Translations under genes and position numbers: made by a program
Source of the DNA: Gammaproteobacteria bacterium
GTDB taxonomy: Bacteria; Pseudomonadota; Gammaproteobacteria; UBA6429; Thiohalophilaceae
Direction: 5' to 3'
NCBI GenBank assembly: GCA_030617815.1
Contig: JAUWUS010000001.1
Location: forward strand, 1-64,000
Length of the DNA stretch: 64,000 bases
The notes under the pieces: model-generated
What the model was told of the DNA's origin: nothing
Seen by the model: only the letters and a program-made list of their open reading frames with translations
Databases searched by the model: none
Part shown: positions 20,896 through 29,148 of the stretch, in pieces
How positions within the stretch are numbered: the first letter of the stretch is position 1
How the letters are laid out: each line of letters starts with the position of its first letter

Positions 20896-20983
20896 GTGCC
20901 TGAATTAAACTACTAAAGCGGCGCTGACGTCATTATTAGCTTCATTCATTAAGTAAGTTAAATTGATTATTTTGGAGAACGAG

Positions 20984-22162
20984 ATGTTTGATTTTGATGA
21001 AACATGGGCACTGGAAACCTTAGCGGTAAGAGCAGGGCAAGTGCGTACTGCTGAAGGTGAACATAGTGAACCTATTTTTCCTACCTCAAGTTATGTTTTT
21101 CCCAGTGCGGCCGAAGCGGCGGCACGTTTTAAAGGTGAAAGTCAGGGGAATATTTATTCGCGTTTTACTAATCCTACGGTTCGTACCTTTGAACAACGTT
21201 TAGCTGCTTTAGAGGGTGGAGATAGTTGTGTTGCCACATCATCTGGCATGTCTGCAATTTTAAGTACCTGCATCGCGTTGTTGAAAGCGGGTGATCATAT
21301 TGTTTCATCCCGCTCAATTTTTGGCACGACTGTTGTTCTTTTTAATAAGTACTTACAACCATTTGGTGTTGATACGACTTTTGTTGCTATAACAGATCTG
21401 GATGCATGGAAAAAGGCTATTCGACCGGAAACTAAAATATTGTTTTTAGAAACACCTTCGAATCCATTAACAGAAGTTGCAGATTTAAAAGCACTTGCTG
21501 ATTTAGCACATGAAAATGATTGTTTGCTGGTTGTTGATAATTGTTTATGTACGCCTATATTGCAACAACCATTAAAGCTCGGTGCAGATATTGTTATCCA
21601 TTCAGCAACGAAATACATTGATGGCCAGGGGCGTGCTATTGGTGGTGCGGTTGTGGGGAATAAAGAATTAGTCGGTGAAACAGTATTTGGGTTTTTACGC
21701 ACAGCGGGTCCAAGCTTAAGTCCATTTAATGCATGGATATTTTTAAAAGGTTTAGAAACATTGCCTCTTAGAATGAAAGCGCACAGCGCCAATGCACTGG
21801 AGTTAGCTCAATTTCTCGAACAACATAAAAATGTTAATCAGGTTCATTATTCTGGATTGGCGTCGCATCCTCAATATGATTTAGCCAGTCAGCAACAGTT
21901 TGCAGGCAGTGGTGTTTTATCTTTTGAAGTGAAAGGCGGTAAAGAAGCTGCCTGGAAACTGATTGATTCAACTCGATTGTTATCGATTACCGCAAATTTA
22001 GGTGATACAAAATCTACAATTACTCATCCTGCAACAACGACACATGGACGTTTGTCGGACGAAGAACGTCAGCAATCAGGGATTAGTGATGGTTTAATTC
22101 GTATTTCAGTTGGTTTGGAATCAATTGATGATATTAAAGCTGATATCGAAAGAGGGTTGTAA
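20984..22162 (+). CDS. metZ: O-succinylhomoserine sulfhydrylase
   Basis: 392 aa from ATG 20984 with TTTGGAGAAC upstream; a longer reading from 20963 is less likely. Cys/Met metabolism PLP enzyme: YSRFTNPTV, SGMSAILSTCIALL, and PLP lysine in VIHSATKYIDGQGR. It makes homocysteine directly from O-succinylhomoserine and sulfide. Position after purF is conserved in pseudomonads; here it is under a SAM riboswitch. Confidence 0.92.
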   Translation: MFDFDETWALETLAVRAGQVRTAEGEHSEPIFPTSSYVFPSAAEAAARFKGESQGNIYSRFTNPTVRTFEQRLAALEGGDSCVATSSGMSAILSTCIALLKAGDHIVSSRSIFGTTVVLFNKYLQPFGVDTTFVAITDLDAWKKAIRPETKILFLETPSNPLTEVADLKALADLAHENDCLLVVDNCLCTPILQQPLKLGADIVIHSATKYIDGQGRAIGGAVVGNKELVGETVFGFLRTAGPSLSPFNAWIFLKGLETLPLRMKAHSANALELAQFLEQHKNVNQVHYSGLASHPQYDLASQQQFAGSGVLSFEVKGGKEAAWKLIDSTRLLSITANLGDTKSTITHPATTTHGRLSDEERQQSGISDGLIRISVGLESIDDIKADIERGL

Positions 22163-22173
22163 GAAAAAAACTG

Positions 22174-22245
22174 AACCACGGAGGGCACAGAGGTACGCAG
22201 AGTTAACTTAATATTTTCTTTGTGGCTCCCTGTGTCCTCCGTGGT
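22174..22245. repeat. Dispersed inverted repeat (ACCACRGAG family), copy 1
   Basis: Ends ACCACGGAG and CTCCGTGGT are inverted; inside are GGCACAGAGG and CCTGTGTCC, also inverted. The same family occurs at 38783-38898. It fills the space between metZ and rluA (converging) and could fold into a long hairpin. Confidence 0.8.
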
Positions 22246-22259
22246 AAATTGTTTTTAAT

Positions 22260-22916
22260 TTAAAATTCAGGTTCTGAATTAATTTCAATCAATTCGTCTG
22301 TAATAGGATGCGTAAAAGATAAATAGCAGGCATGCAACAATAGTCTGGGCGATTTTTCAACAACCTCTTTACTGGCATAAAGTTCATCACCTAAAATCGA
22401 ATGTTTAATTGATTGCATATGAACGCGAAGTTGGTGCGTTCGACCGGTAAACGGACTTAATTCAAGCCGAGTGGTATTGTTTTTTTTCTCATACGACAAC
22501 ACTGAATATCGGGTTTGCGAAGGTTTTCCTGTTTCAAAATCTACTTTTTGCTTTGGCCGATTGGGCCAATCTGTTATTAAAGGTAAATCAACTTCGCCAA
22601 AAGAAGAAGTGACTTCACCATCAACGACTGCGATATATTTTTTAGCGACTTTTCTTTGCTGAAATAAAATGCTTAAGTTGCGTTCAATTTCTTTTCCTCG
22701 TGCGATTACCATTAAGCCTGATGTTGACATATCGAGTCGATGAACGATTAAAGCATCAGGAAATTCTTTCTGCACACGAGAAATCAAACAATCCTGTTTA
22801 TCTTCTCCGCGACCCGGAACAGAGAGTAGTCCGGCAGGTTTATTCAGGATGAGAAAATACTCATCCTGATAGTGTAATACCAGAGATGTGTGTGCTGGCG
22901 GATTGTACGTGATCAA
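22260..22916 (-). CDS. rluA: RluA-type pseudouridine synthase
   Basis: 218 aa, the length of E. coli RluA. N-terminal YNPP, LNKPAGLLSVPGRG and catalytic Asp in VHRLDMSTSGLMV; GRTHQLRVHM follows. No S4 domain, as in RluA, which modifies 23S rRNA U746 and tRNA U32. Confidence 0.92.
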   Translation of the reverse strand: MITYNPPAHTSLVLHYQDEYFLILNKPAGLLSVPGRGEDKQDCLISRVQKEFPDALIVHRLDMSTSGLMVIARGKEIERNLSILFQQRKVAKKYIAVVDGEVTSSFGEVDLPLITDWPNRPKQKVDFETGKPSQTRYSVLSYEKKNNTTRLELSPFTGRTHQLRVHMQSIKHSILGDELYASKEVVEKSPRLLLHACYLSFTHPITDELIEINSEPEF

Positions 22917-22934
22917 TTGTTGTAATAAAAGTTA

Positions 22935-23357
22935 TTAAAAGTTTGGTTGGTTATACATGCCATCATTTTGTGTTGCTTCACAGGCATGTATATCTTCAAC
23001 AGAAGACTCAGGTATCATGCTTGTCATCATTTTAGAGCATTTGTTAATTTCTTTAATGACAGGATCATTCATCATTTTTTTACCAAATTGTTGAGATTTT
23101 TTTTCAGCTTCTGCACGTTTGCCTTTTGCGCATAATAATTGTATTTCTGCTGAGAAAGCTCTGGATTTTTTTTCAATCATTTGCATGTCTTTTTTATTAA
23201 TTTTTAGTATGCAATTCTGCATTTTTTGCATTACTGCCATCATTTTCTGCATATCTTGCTGATTCATTCCCTGGCCACCCATTCCCATATGAGGTGGTTG
23301 TTGAGCTGATATTGAAAAAGGAATAATAAGTAATAGTAATTTAAGTATTGTTTTCAT
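22935..23357 (-). CDS. Secreted Met/Gln-rich small protein
   Basis: 140 aa from the ATG at 23357 with GAGGGACAAC upstream. Signal peptide to about residue 18 (SISAQQ), then a Met/Gly/Gln-rich stretch, then a helical domain with four Cys (NCIL, LLCAK, NKCSK, HACEA). I do not recognise the family. It lies 18 nt upstream of rluA on the same strand. Confidence 0.7.
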   Translation of the reverse strand: MKTILKLLLLIIPFSISAQQPPHMGMGGQGMNQQDMQKMMAVMQKMQNCILKINKKDMQMIEKKSRAFSAEIQLLCAKGKRAEAEKKSQQFGKKMMNDPVIKEINKCSKMMTSMIPESSVEDIHACEATQNDGMYNQPNF

Positions 23358-23473
23358 GTTGTCCCTCACAAAAAAGTTTCCTGGTTGATTTATTACAGCT
23401 GATATTATCAAATTTCATTGACAGGTAACAAGAAATATTTTCTGAAATAACAGGGTAATATTAACTTGATATT

Positions 23474-25183
23474 TTAAATATTTAACTGATAAATAAGAAA
23501 AAGATTTATTAAAACGAGTAAAAGACTAATAATCTGCCAGGTACTCACTGGGTTTCGTTTGATAAGTGGAACGTAGTCATTGTTTATTAGTGATGAATCA
23601 GGTTTATTTAACGCGTAGTCAAATTCAGACAAAATGCTAAAACGATTTTCCGGATTTATGTGTACTGCTTTTTCAATCGCTTTATCAACCCAAACAGGTA
23701 TTTCAGGATTGTAGTGCTTAATTGGTATATATCTAACACGCTTGATATTTCTGGCGCTCATTTCTTTGCCGTAGGGTAGGTGTCCTGTAAGCATTTCATA
23801 AATAATGACACCTAATGAAAAAATATCAGAACGGTTACTGCCCGGTTCACCAACATGATATTCCGGGGCTGTATAATTAATGGTGCCAAGAATGTTATTT
23901 ACTTGGATAGGTAAGTAAATTTCTTCAATCCCCGCTATTTTTGTCGAACCAAAATCAATAATTTTTAACGTTTCATTTTTATCAATTAAGATGTTTTCAG
24001 GCTTTAAATCCTGATGAATCATTTCCAGACGGTGAAAGGCGCGTAAACCACGTTCAATTTGTTTACTAAAGGTACGCACTTGACTCAAAGAAGGTCGTGC
24101 ATTGTCATCAAGCCATTGTCGTAATGAGCAACCTTCGATGTATTCTGTAATGTAATATAAGGCGGTACGTTTACGTGTGATTTCCAACACTTTTAATACA
24201 TGTGGATTATTAATGCGGCGGCCAGCCCATTCTTCATGCAAAAACTGGTTAATATATTCCGGATCATCCTGATAATTAACTGAAGGTGCTTTCATCACCA
24301 TATTTTTATTTGTTTCAGTATCTTGTACTAAATATACTTCGGTACGCTTATTAGAAAATAAATGTCGTATAACTTTGTACCCATCAAGAATTAAACCAGG
24401 TTCCAGTGGAGGAGGGAAAGGCAATTCAGTGAGTTTTTCATAAAACTCACTTTCATTTTCTTTTGGTAAGTTGGTGACTTCAACAATCTGGCAAGTAAGA
24501 TTATCATCGCTGTTATTATTGACGGCTGTTTCAACGATTTGTTTAGCCGCAGCTTTAAGATTATTCTGCTGTTGCAGTGTTATGTCTTTAATTTTACTGT
24601 CAGGTATAAACTCATGTACACCATCAGTTAGTTGGATGAAAATGTCACCACTTTCTACAGGTAATGTTTTGTAATCAATATCAACAAGTAGATCGATACC
24701 CATCGCCCGGGACAAATACGTTTTTTCTTTACTGACTGAGAAACGATGATCATTGGTAAGTTGTTCAAGTTCGTTATTACGTAAACGGTATATGCGAGTA
24801 TCACCGACATGAAAAATATATGCAGTATTAGATTTGAACACCAGCGCGCTTAACGTGGTGACCATACCTTTATGACTTTGATATTTAAGTTGTCCCTGGC
24901 CATGTAACCAGCGGTTTAAAGCAGAAAGAATCTTTTGTCCTGAATTTTTAACTGACCAGGTTTCGGGTGTACTGAAATAATCAGTTAAAAACCCATTAAC
25001 ACAAACTTCTGAGGCCTGTTTAGCATCATCACTGGCACTCATGCCATCTGCAACAACAGCGGCAATACCTTTTGTTGTGAGTAAAGGCTCAGCAGGAACA
25101 AGTACACCGCAGGCATCTTCATTTTGGGGTTTAACCCCGGCGATGCTGTAATGGGCGCTGTTAATTTGTAATGATGCAGTCAT
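23474..25183 (-). CDS. Fused PPM phosphatase-Ser/Thr protein kinase, membrane anchored (copy 1)
   Basis: 569 aa. Residues 1-240 form a PP2C/PPM domain (VVADGMSASDD, YIFHVGDTRIYRLR, LTDGVHEF). Residues about 266-530 form a Hanks kinase: glycine loop degenerate, Lys in MVMKAPS, HQDLKPEN near 389, DFG near 408, NYTAPEY. A single C-terminal helix (544-566) anchors it with both domains in the cytoplasm. It follows the narK gene on the same strand. A similar kinase gene next to nasA is known in pseudomonads. A paralogue lies at 43801-45528. Likely tunes nitrate uptake or assimilation by phosphorylation; target unknown. Confidence 0.92.
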   Translation of the reverse strand: MTASLQINSAHYSIAGVKPQNEDACGVLVPAEPLLTTKGIAAVVADGMSASDDAKQASEVCVNGFLTDYFSTPETWSVKNSGQKILSALNRWLHGQGQLKYQSHKGMVTTLSALVFKSNTAYIFHVGDTRIYRLRNNELEQLTNDHRFSVSKEKTYLSRAMGIDLLVDIDYKTLPVESGDIFIQLTDGVHEFIPDSKIKDITLQQQNNLKAAAKQIVETAVNNNSDDNLTCQIVEVTNLPKENESEFYEKLTELPFPPPLEPGLILDGYKVIRHLFSNKRTEVYLVQDTETNKNMVMKAPSVNYQDDPEYINQFLHEEWAGRRINNPHVLKVLEITRKRTALYYITEYIEGCSLRQWLDDNARPSLSQVRTFSKQIERGLRAFHRLEMIHQDLKPENILIDKNETLKIIDFGSTKIAGIEEIYLPIQVNNILGTINYTAPEYHVGEPGSNRSDIFSLGVIIYEMLTGHLPYGKEMSARNIKRVRYIPIKHYNPEIPVWVDKAIEKAVHINPENRFSILSEFDYALNKPDSSLINNDYVPLIKRNPVSTWQIISLLLVLINLFLIYQLNI

Positions 25184-25272
25184 ACTTTATTCTATTATAT
25201 TTTTTCAATTTTGTTTATTTGTAGGTCAGTCTTCAGGCCGAAAAGCGCATAATTTAATTTTAATTCTGAGAT

Positions 25273-25500
25273 CAAGCTGATGATGGCAAGGCGTAAAAGT
25301 ATGAAAAAACGGAGCTTGCAGATGCAAGTGAGTATTTTGAATACTTTGTACAACGCTGCTAGCGCAGCTTCAACGCAGAATTATTGATAATGAGAATATG
25401 GGCTTTAGGGCAAGGCAAAAGTGCGCGCAGAATCTGAAGTGTATAAATTATACATGAAAATTTGAGCACACTTTTAACGCCGCCATCAAGCTCATAGGCC
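25273..25500. repeat. Tandem pair of diverged intergenic repeat units
   Basis: Two related units, about 25273-25380 and 25402-25500, share GGCAAGGC, AAAAGT, a central hairpin, ATTTTGA/AATTTGA, CTTT and AACGC(T/C)GC. The central hairpin differs in sequence but is kept (CTTGCA/TGCAAG in the first, GTATA/TATAC in the second). AAGCTGATGATGG and CCATCAAGCTCAT are inverted at the outer ends. Fills the 321-nt gap between narK and the kinase gene. Confidence 0.6.
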
Positions 25501-25504
25501 ATTA

Positions 25505-26980
25505 TCAATCGACCTCGATCATTTGGACAGTCCCATCAGGTAATACCTCTGCCATTTGATCTTTCGGGTTCTCAAGAAAAAATGCAATTAATACAAAAAC
25601 AACAATTGCAAATGCTGCTATTACCATAAAGAAGATATCAGTCTCTACAAATGAAAGTACTGTTAAAAAGGTCACGGCACCTACATTACCATACGCGCCG
25701 GCCATTCCGGCAATTTGCCCGGTCATGCGGCGCTTAACTAAAGGTACGATAGCAAACACAGCACCATTACCCGCATTAACAAAGAGTGAGCTGAATATTA
25801 CAACTGCAACAGCCATATAAATACTCCATTCACTGGTAATTAAGCTTAATAGATAATATCCAATAGCTGCACCTAACATCAAAATAGCCAGTGAGGATTT
25901 TCGGCCATATTTATCACTAATCCAGCCACCGGCAGGGCGCATGACTAAATTTAACCCGGCAAAGACAGAAGCAACCAGACCCGCCTGAATAGCGGATAGA
26001 TTAAACGTATCCATAAAGAATAAGGGCAAAATAGAAACAACTGCAAGTTCAGAACCAAAGGTCACCATGTACGCGAGATCAAGTAATGCAACCTGTTTGA
26101 ATTTGTAGCGTTCAATTTTAGGCACCCTTTCACTGAAAACATGTTTGTTTATTTGAAAAATACGAATTGTTTGAAAAGCATATAAAGTAATCAGGATGAT
26201 GTAAATGATGGTTGCCACTCCAGCACTTAACATACCCAGGTTAGTTGGGCTAAGTTTCCAGGTTAAAACAGCTAAAGCGGCAAACAGTGGAATATTCATT
26301 ACTAAATATAAGAAGAAATCAAAAGGGCTGGTAACTTCTAATGCACCATTTTTCTTTGGTTTAAAATAGGTTGAGCCTTTTGGGGTATCCGTTACACTGA
26401 AAAAATAAACAGCAGAATAAATAAGTGCAACAACACCTGTAGTGCCCACGGCATAACGCCAGCCATCATCACCACCAAACATTAAAGCAACGGTAGGTAA
26501 AATAACTGCTGCACCGGCAGAACCAAAGTTACCCCAGCCACCATAAATACCCTGCGCCAGCCCCGTTTGTTTAGCCGGGAACCATTCACCAATCATGCGA
26601 ATACCAATCACAAAACCTGCACCAACAAAACCTAACAAGAACCGCATGAGCGCCAGTTGCTCAAAGTCTTTTGCCAAGGCAAAACCAAAACAAAGAAAAC
26701 TAGAAACAAAGAGCAACATGGAATAAATACGGCGTGGGCCAAAGGCATCGACCAACATACCAACAATAATACGGGCAGGGATGGTCAATGCAACATTGAG
26801 AATGAGCAAGGTTTTAATCTGTTGATCATTTAATCCTAAAGACTCACGCATCATGCCAAGTAAAGGCGCGTGGTTAAACCAGACAAAAAAGCTAATAAAA
26901 AAAGCCATCCAGCTCAAATGCAAGATGCGCATTTTCCCGCTGAATGAAAACAGGTTCAGTTTACTCGTGTCGATTGACAT
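25505..26980 (-). CDS. NarK/NasA-type nitrate (nitrite) MFS transporter
   Basis: 491 aa, twelve helices. Nitrate signature motifs GIYGGWGNFGSAGAA and AGLNLVMRPAGGWISDKYGR are present, with the two substrate-binding arginines expected in ARIIVG and MRPAGG. C-terminal tail hydrophilic. Preceded by a sigma-54 promoter and NtrC-like sites, and followed by a phosphatase-kinase fusion gene, so it is likely the assimilatory nitrate uptake system. Confidence 0.93.
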   Translation of the reverse strand: MSIDTSKLNLFSFSGKMRILHLSWMAFFISFFVWFNHAPLLGMMRESLGLNDQQIKTLLILNVALTIPARIIVGMLVDAFGPRRIYSMLLFVSSFLCFGFALAKDFEQLALMRFLLGFVGAGFVIGIRMIGEWFPAKQTGLAQGIYGGWGNFGSAGAAVILPTVALMFGGDDGWRYAVGTTGVVALIYSAVYFFSVTDTPKGSTYFKPKKNGALEVTSPFDFFLYLVMNIPLFAALAVLTWKLSPTNLGMLSAGVATIIYIILITLYAFQTIRIFQINKHVFSERVPKIERYKFKQVALLDLAYMVTFGSELAVVSILPLFFMDTFNLSAIQAGLVASVFAGLNLVMRPAGGWISDKYGRKSSLAILMLGAAIGYYLLSLITSEWSIYMAVAVVIFSSLFVNAGNGAVFAIVPLVKRRMTGQIAGMAGAYGNVGAVTFLTVLSFVETDIFFMVIAAFAIVVFVLIAFFLENPKDQMAEVLPDGTVQMIEVD

Positions 26981-27038
26981 ACCTTATGGCCTCTATATAT
27001 AAAATGCTTAAAAATGGTTAGATTCTTTACATCTATAG

Positions 27039-27054
27039 AGCAAGGCACGTGCCA
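27039..27054 (-). promoter_or_regulatory. Sigma-54 promoter of narK
   Basis: On the minus strand TGGCACG-TGCC-TTGCT, GG and GC separated by 10 nt, matches the -24/-12 consensus. Start expected near 27027, about 47 nt before the narK ATG. The downstream bases CTATAGAT are the same as at the nirB promoter. Confidence 0.85.
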
Positions 27055-27116
27055 ACGAATTAAGTATATGATTAATATAGAGAAAAACTATTTTAGTTAA
27101 AAAGCCTCAATAGTCG

Positions 27117-27174
27117 CGCCCAAAATAAGTGCAGTAATGTATTAATATATTCTAATAAAGATCGTTTTGGTGCA
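27117..27174 (-). promoter_or_regulatory. NtrC-like enhancer sites of narK
   Basis: Two 17-bp sites: 27117-27133 (minus strand TGCACTTATTTTGGGCG) and 27158-27174 (minus strand starts TGCACCAAAACG). One half of each is perfect. Centres lie near -98 and -139 from the expected start, the usual range for NtrC. Confidence 0.6.
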
Positions 27175-27242
27175 AATGTGTTTTTAGGGTGTTTGTTTAA
27201 TTATGAAACCTGATAGGATGGGTGAATTATAAAATTAAAGGT

Positions 27243-27263
27243 ATTAGACAGAATCTGTCTAAT
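27243..27263. repeat. Perfect palindrome
   Basis: Arms ATTAGACAGA and TCTGTCTAAT around a single A; a third copy of the arm (CAGATTCTGTCTAA) follows at 27275-27288, just before the first cassette. Could be an operator, a terminator or part of an integration site. Confidence 0.6.
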
Positions 27264-27312
27264 AAGGCAAAAGGCAGATTCTGTCTAAATCACTGTTATG
27301 CGTAAGGATAAG

Positions 27313-28182
27313 ATGAAAAGATTTTCTCTAAAAATATTCCCTTATCTAATCTGCTTGGCTGCATTCGGGGTTTTTTACGCTATAGGCACGCAGTTCGAAG
27401 GTGATATAAGAAGTCTATTTCACGGTATTTCAGGATCATTCCTTGGTATTCCAATCCTTTATCTTATTTATGAACTATCTAAGGAGTTTTCTAATAAGAA
27501 ACTAAATAAAGAGTTATTTGATTACGCCAAAATGAAAATAGACCAAGATGTTCTATCTATTGTAAATCAATTGATGAAACTGTCGTTGCCATATAATGAG
27601 GTAACTCTTTCTCCTGAGAAAATACAACTATTTTTATCCAACTCAGAAGATGTTCTAAAACAACAATTAGAAAAACATGAATATCTCGGTTTTCAGGTTT
27701 TCAAAAGTTGGGAAATAACTGAAAGAAATATATCCAAGGTGTTAGAAAACCCTTTTATCTTAGAACACTTAGAAAATGAGCAGACGATTGCCATTGTTAA
27801 TCTTTTGAAAATTATTCAATCATTTGATGGGCTGCCAAAAAACTTAGATGACTTGTATGTCTGCACTGAAAAAGGCAGCCGAGGATATAAAGTTGAGAAA
27901 GGCACAAACATCAATGCTGAGAATGCTAAATATCCAGACAGATACCTCCTACTGCGAGATATTGGAAATGGCAGGTATTTAGTATCCGATTTTGGAGATT
28001 TTCCAAAATATCAAACTGAGAAATTATTATTCACTTATAAAATAAACCCAAAATATATATCTCAATTTGCAACATCGATTCATGTTTTTATTGAGTGTAT
28101 GAACAATTGGCTAGATTCCAGTGGAAATGAGTTCATACTAAATTCTAAAATGTTTAAATCAGTACCTGCTAATGACGCATAA
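27313..28182 (+). CDS. Cassette-borne membrane protein of unknown function
   Basis: 289 aa from ATG 27313 (AAGGATA upstream); an ATG at 27298 inside a GTTATGC core is also possible. Two N-terminal membrane helices (LKIFPYLICLAAFGVFYAIG and SFLGIPILYLIYEL) and a soluble alpha-helical C-terminal domain of about 230 aa. No family recognised. Its stop codon lies in the first core of an attC-like site, the typical layout of an integron gene cassette. Confidence 0.75.
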   Translation: MKRFSLKIFPYLICLAAFGVFYAIGTQFEGDIRSLFHGISGSFLGIPILYLIYELSKEFSNKKLNKELFDYAKMKIDQDVLSIVNQLMKLSLPYNEVTLSPEKIQLFLSNSEDVLKQQLEKHEYLGFQVFKSWEITERNISKVLENPFILEHLENEQTIAIVNLLKIIQSFDGLPKNLDDLYVCTEKGSRGYKVEKGTNINAENAKYPDRYLLLRDIGNGRYLVSDFGDFPKYQTEKLLFTYKINPKYISQFATSIHVFIECMNNWLDSSGNEFILNSKMFKSVPANDA

Positions 28183-28263
28183 CAATAAAATCAACATGGA
28201 CAAATTAAAGTGGAGCTCCTTTCGTCGCTCCACTTTAATTTGCCAGTTATTTAGGCGTTATGT
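28177..28263 (+). mobile_element. attC-like integron recombination site 1
   Basis: The R'' core GCATAAC (28177-28183) and R' core GTTATGT (28257-28263) are complementary at 6 of 7. Between them a 16-bp arm pair CAAATTAAAGTGGAGC / GCTCCACTTTAATTTG is perfect, with TGG/CCA outside it interrupted by one unpaired A on the left arm, like an attC extrahelical base. Separates two hypothetical genes on the same strand. Confidence 0.75.
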
Positions 28264-28280
28264 TTTAAAAGAATCAATGT

Positions 28281-28760
28281 ATGAGTAAAAAAATTATCGA
28301 TAAAATAAATTCTGGTGACTTCTCTCGAAAAGAACTAGAAAATATATATTCCAATGCTGAACGTCTGGGTCACTCTGACATCCTGGCTGCTGCAAAGGAT
28401 GCTCTAAAGCAAATTGACACAAGATCATATTCTAAACGATTTATAAAACCCATTAGAGACAAAGTGCAAGAAATAATCCATGAAATAGCGGATTCCAATA
28501 ATTGGGCTAAATGGGAAGATAATAATGTAGGTAATGGAATTAAAGCTGGCGGCGCAATGTTAAATGGTGAAGAGTTAGCCGAATATTATATTTCATATCG
28601 ACACTCTTCGTGGAAAAGAGCATCATATTTAGCAGTTTTTCAACATGACGAAGAAAGCGCAGTTTTGTATAAAGTAAGAACACATGATGGCGAAGAAATC
28701 ATTGTAGAAACAAGCGAAAAAGCTACTGAACTATTTAGTAATGCAATTAAAACAACATAA
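28281..28760 (+). CDS. Cassette-borne hypothetical protein
   Basis: 159 aa, soluble. The N-terminus (KIIDKINSGDFSRKELENIY) is a helical pattern I associate with hypothetical proteins in gene cassettes; the C-terminal half has beta strands (YISYRHSSWK, AVLYKVRTHDGEEI). No function assigned. It starts 18 nt after attC-like site 1 and its stop lies inside the core ACATAAC of a truncated second site. Confidence 0.75.
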   Translation: MSKKIIDKINSGDFSRKELENIYSNAERLGHSDILAAAKDALKQIDTRSYSKRFIKPIRDKVQEIIHEIADSNNWAKWEDNNVGNGIKAGGAMLNGEELAEYYISYRHSSWKRASYLAVFQHDEESAVLYKVRTHDGEEIIVETSEKATELFSNAIKTT

Positions 28761-28779
28761 CAAGGCACTCCAGTTGATT
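28755..28779 (+). mobile_element. Truncated attC-like site 2 (5' half)
   Basis: The core ACATAAC (28755-28761) overlaps the stop of the preceding gene as in site 1, but the sequence is cut after about 25 nt by an IS-like end (TGAACATCCCCCGATAAAG). No matching 3' half follows directly. Confidence 0.55.
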
Positions 28780-29110
28780 CTGAACATCCCCCGATAAAGT
28801 AGACACATCAATCTAACAAACTAGATGAGGTGTGAAATGCCAAGATACACAAAGCCAAGAAGAACATGGCACTACTTAAATGAGTTTAAAGTTAAAGCCG
28901 TACAGTTAAGTTTACTTGATGATGTACAAGTAAAAGATGTTGCAGCCACATTAGACATACATCCTTTTATGCTTTCTCGTTGGCGTAAAGAATACCGTGA
29001 AGGTAAACTGGTTGCAGACAAACGACAAAAGGTCACTTCGATGGCTAAAGATAAAAAAGAACTCAATAAAGTTAAGCAACTTGAAATTAAAGGGGTCGGA
29101 GTCATTTAAA
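28780..29110 (+). mobile_element. IS3-family element remnant
   Basis: Begins with an inverted-repeat-like end TGAACATCCCCCGATAAAGT and AGACA, holds orfA only, and stops near GGGGTCGGAGTCATTTAA, a string unrelated to IS3 and seen in other repeat ends. No orfB is present. Confidence 0.7.
28837..29109 (+). pseudogene. IS3-family transposase OrfA, 3' end replaced
   Basis: 90 aa from ATG 28837 (GAGGTG upstream). The helix-turn-helix VKDVAATLDIHPFMLSRWRK is typical of IS3 OrfA, followed by the start of the leucine zipper (KKELNKVKQLE). The last residues IKGVGVI come from foreign sequence, so the zipper is cut and no OrfB follows. Not expected to be active. Confidence 0.8.
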
Positions 29111-29148
29111 ATGTTGCGCATCATATTAATTAGGAGTCACTTATTCTC

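Noticed and set aside
27294-27300. GTTATGC as a full attC or attI site
   Set aside because: Only one core is visible; no complementary core or stem upstream and no integrase, so it is noted as a boundary, not called.
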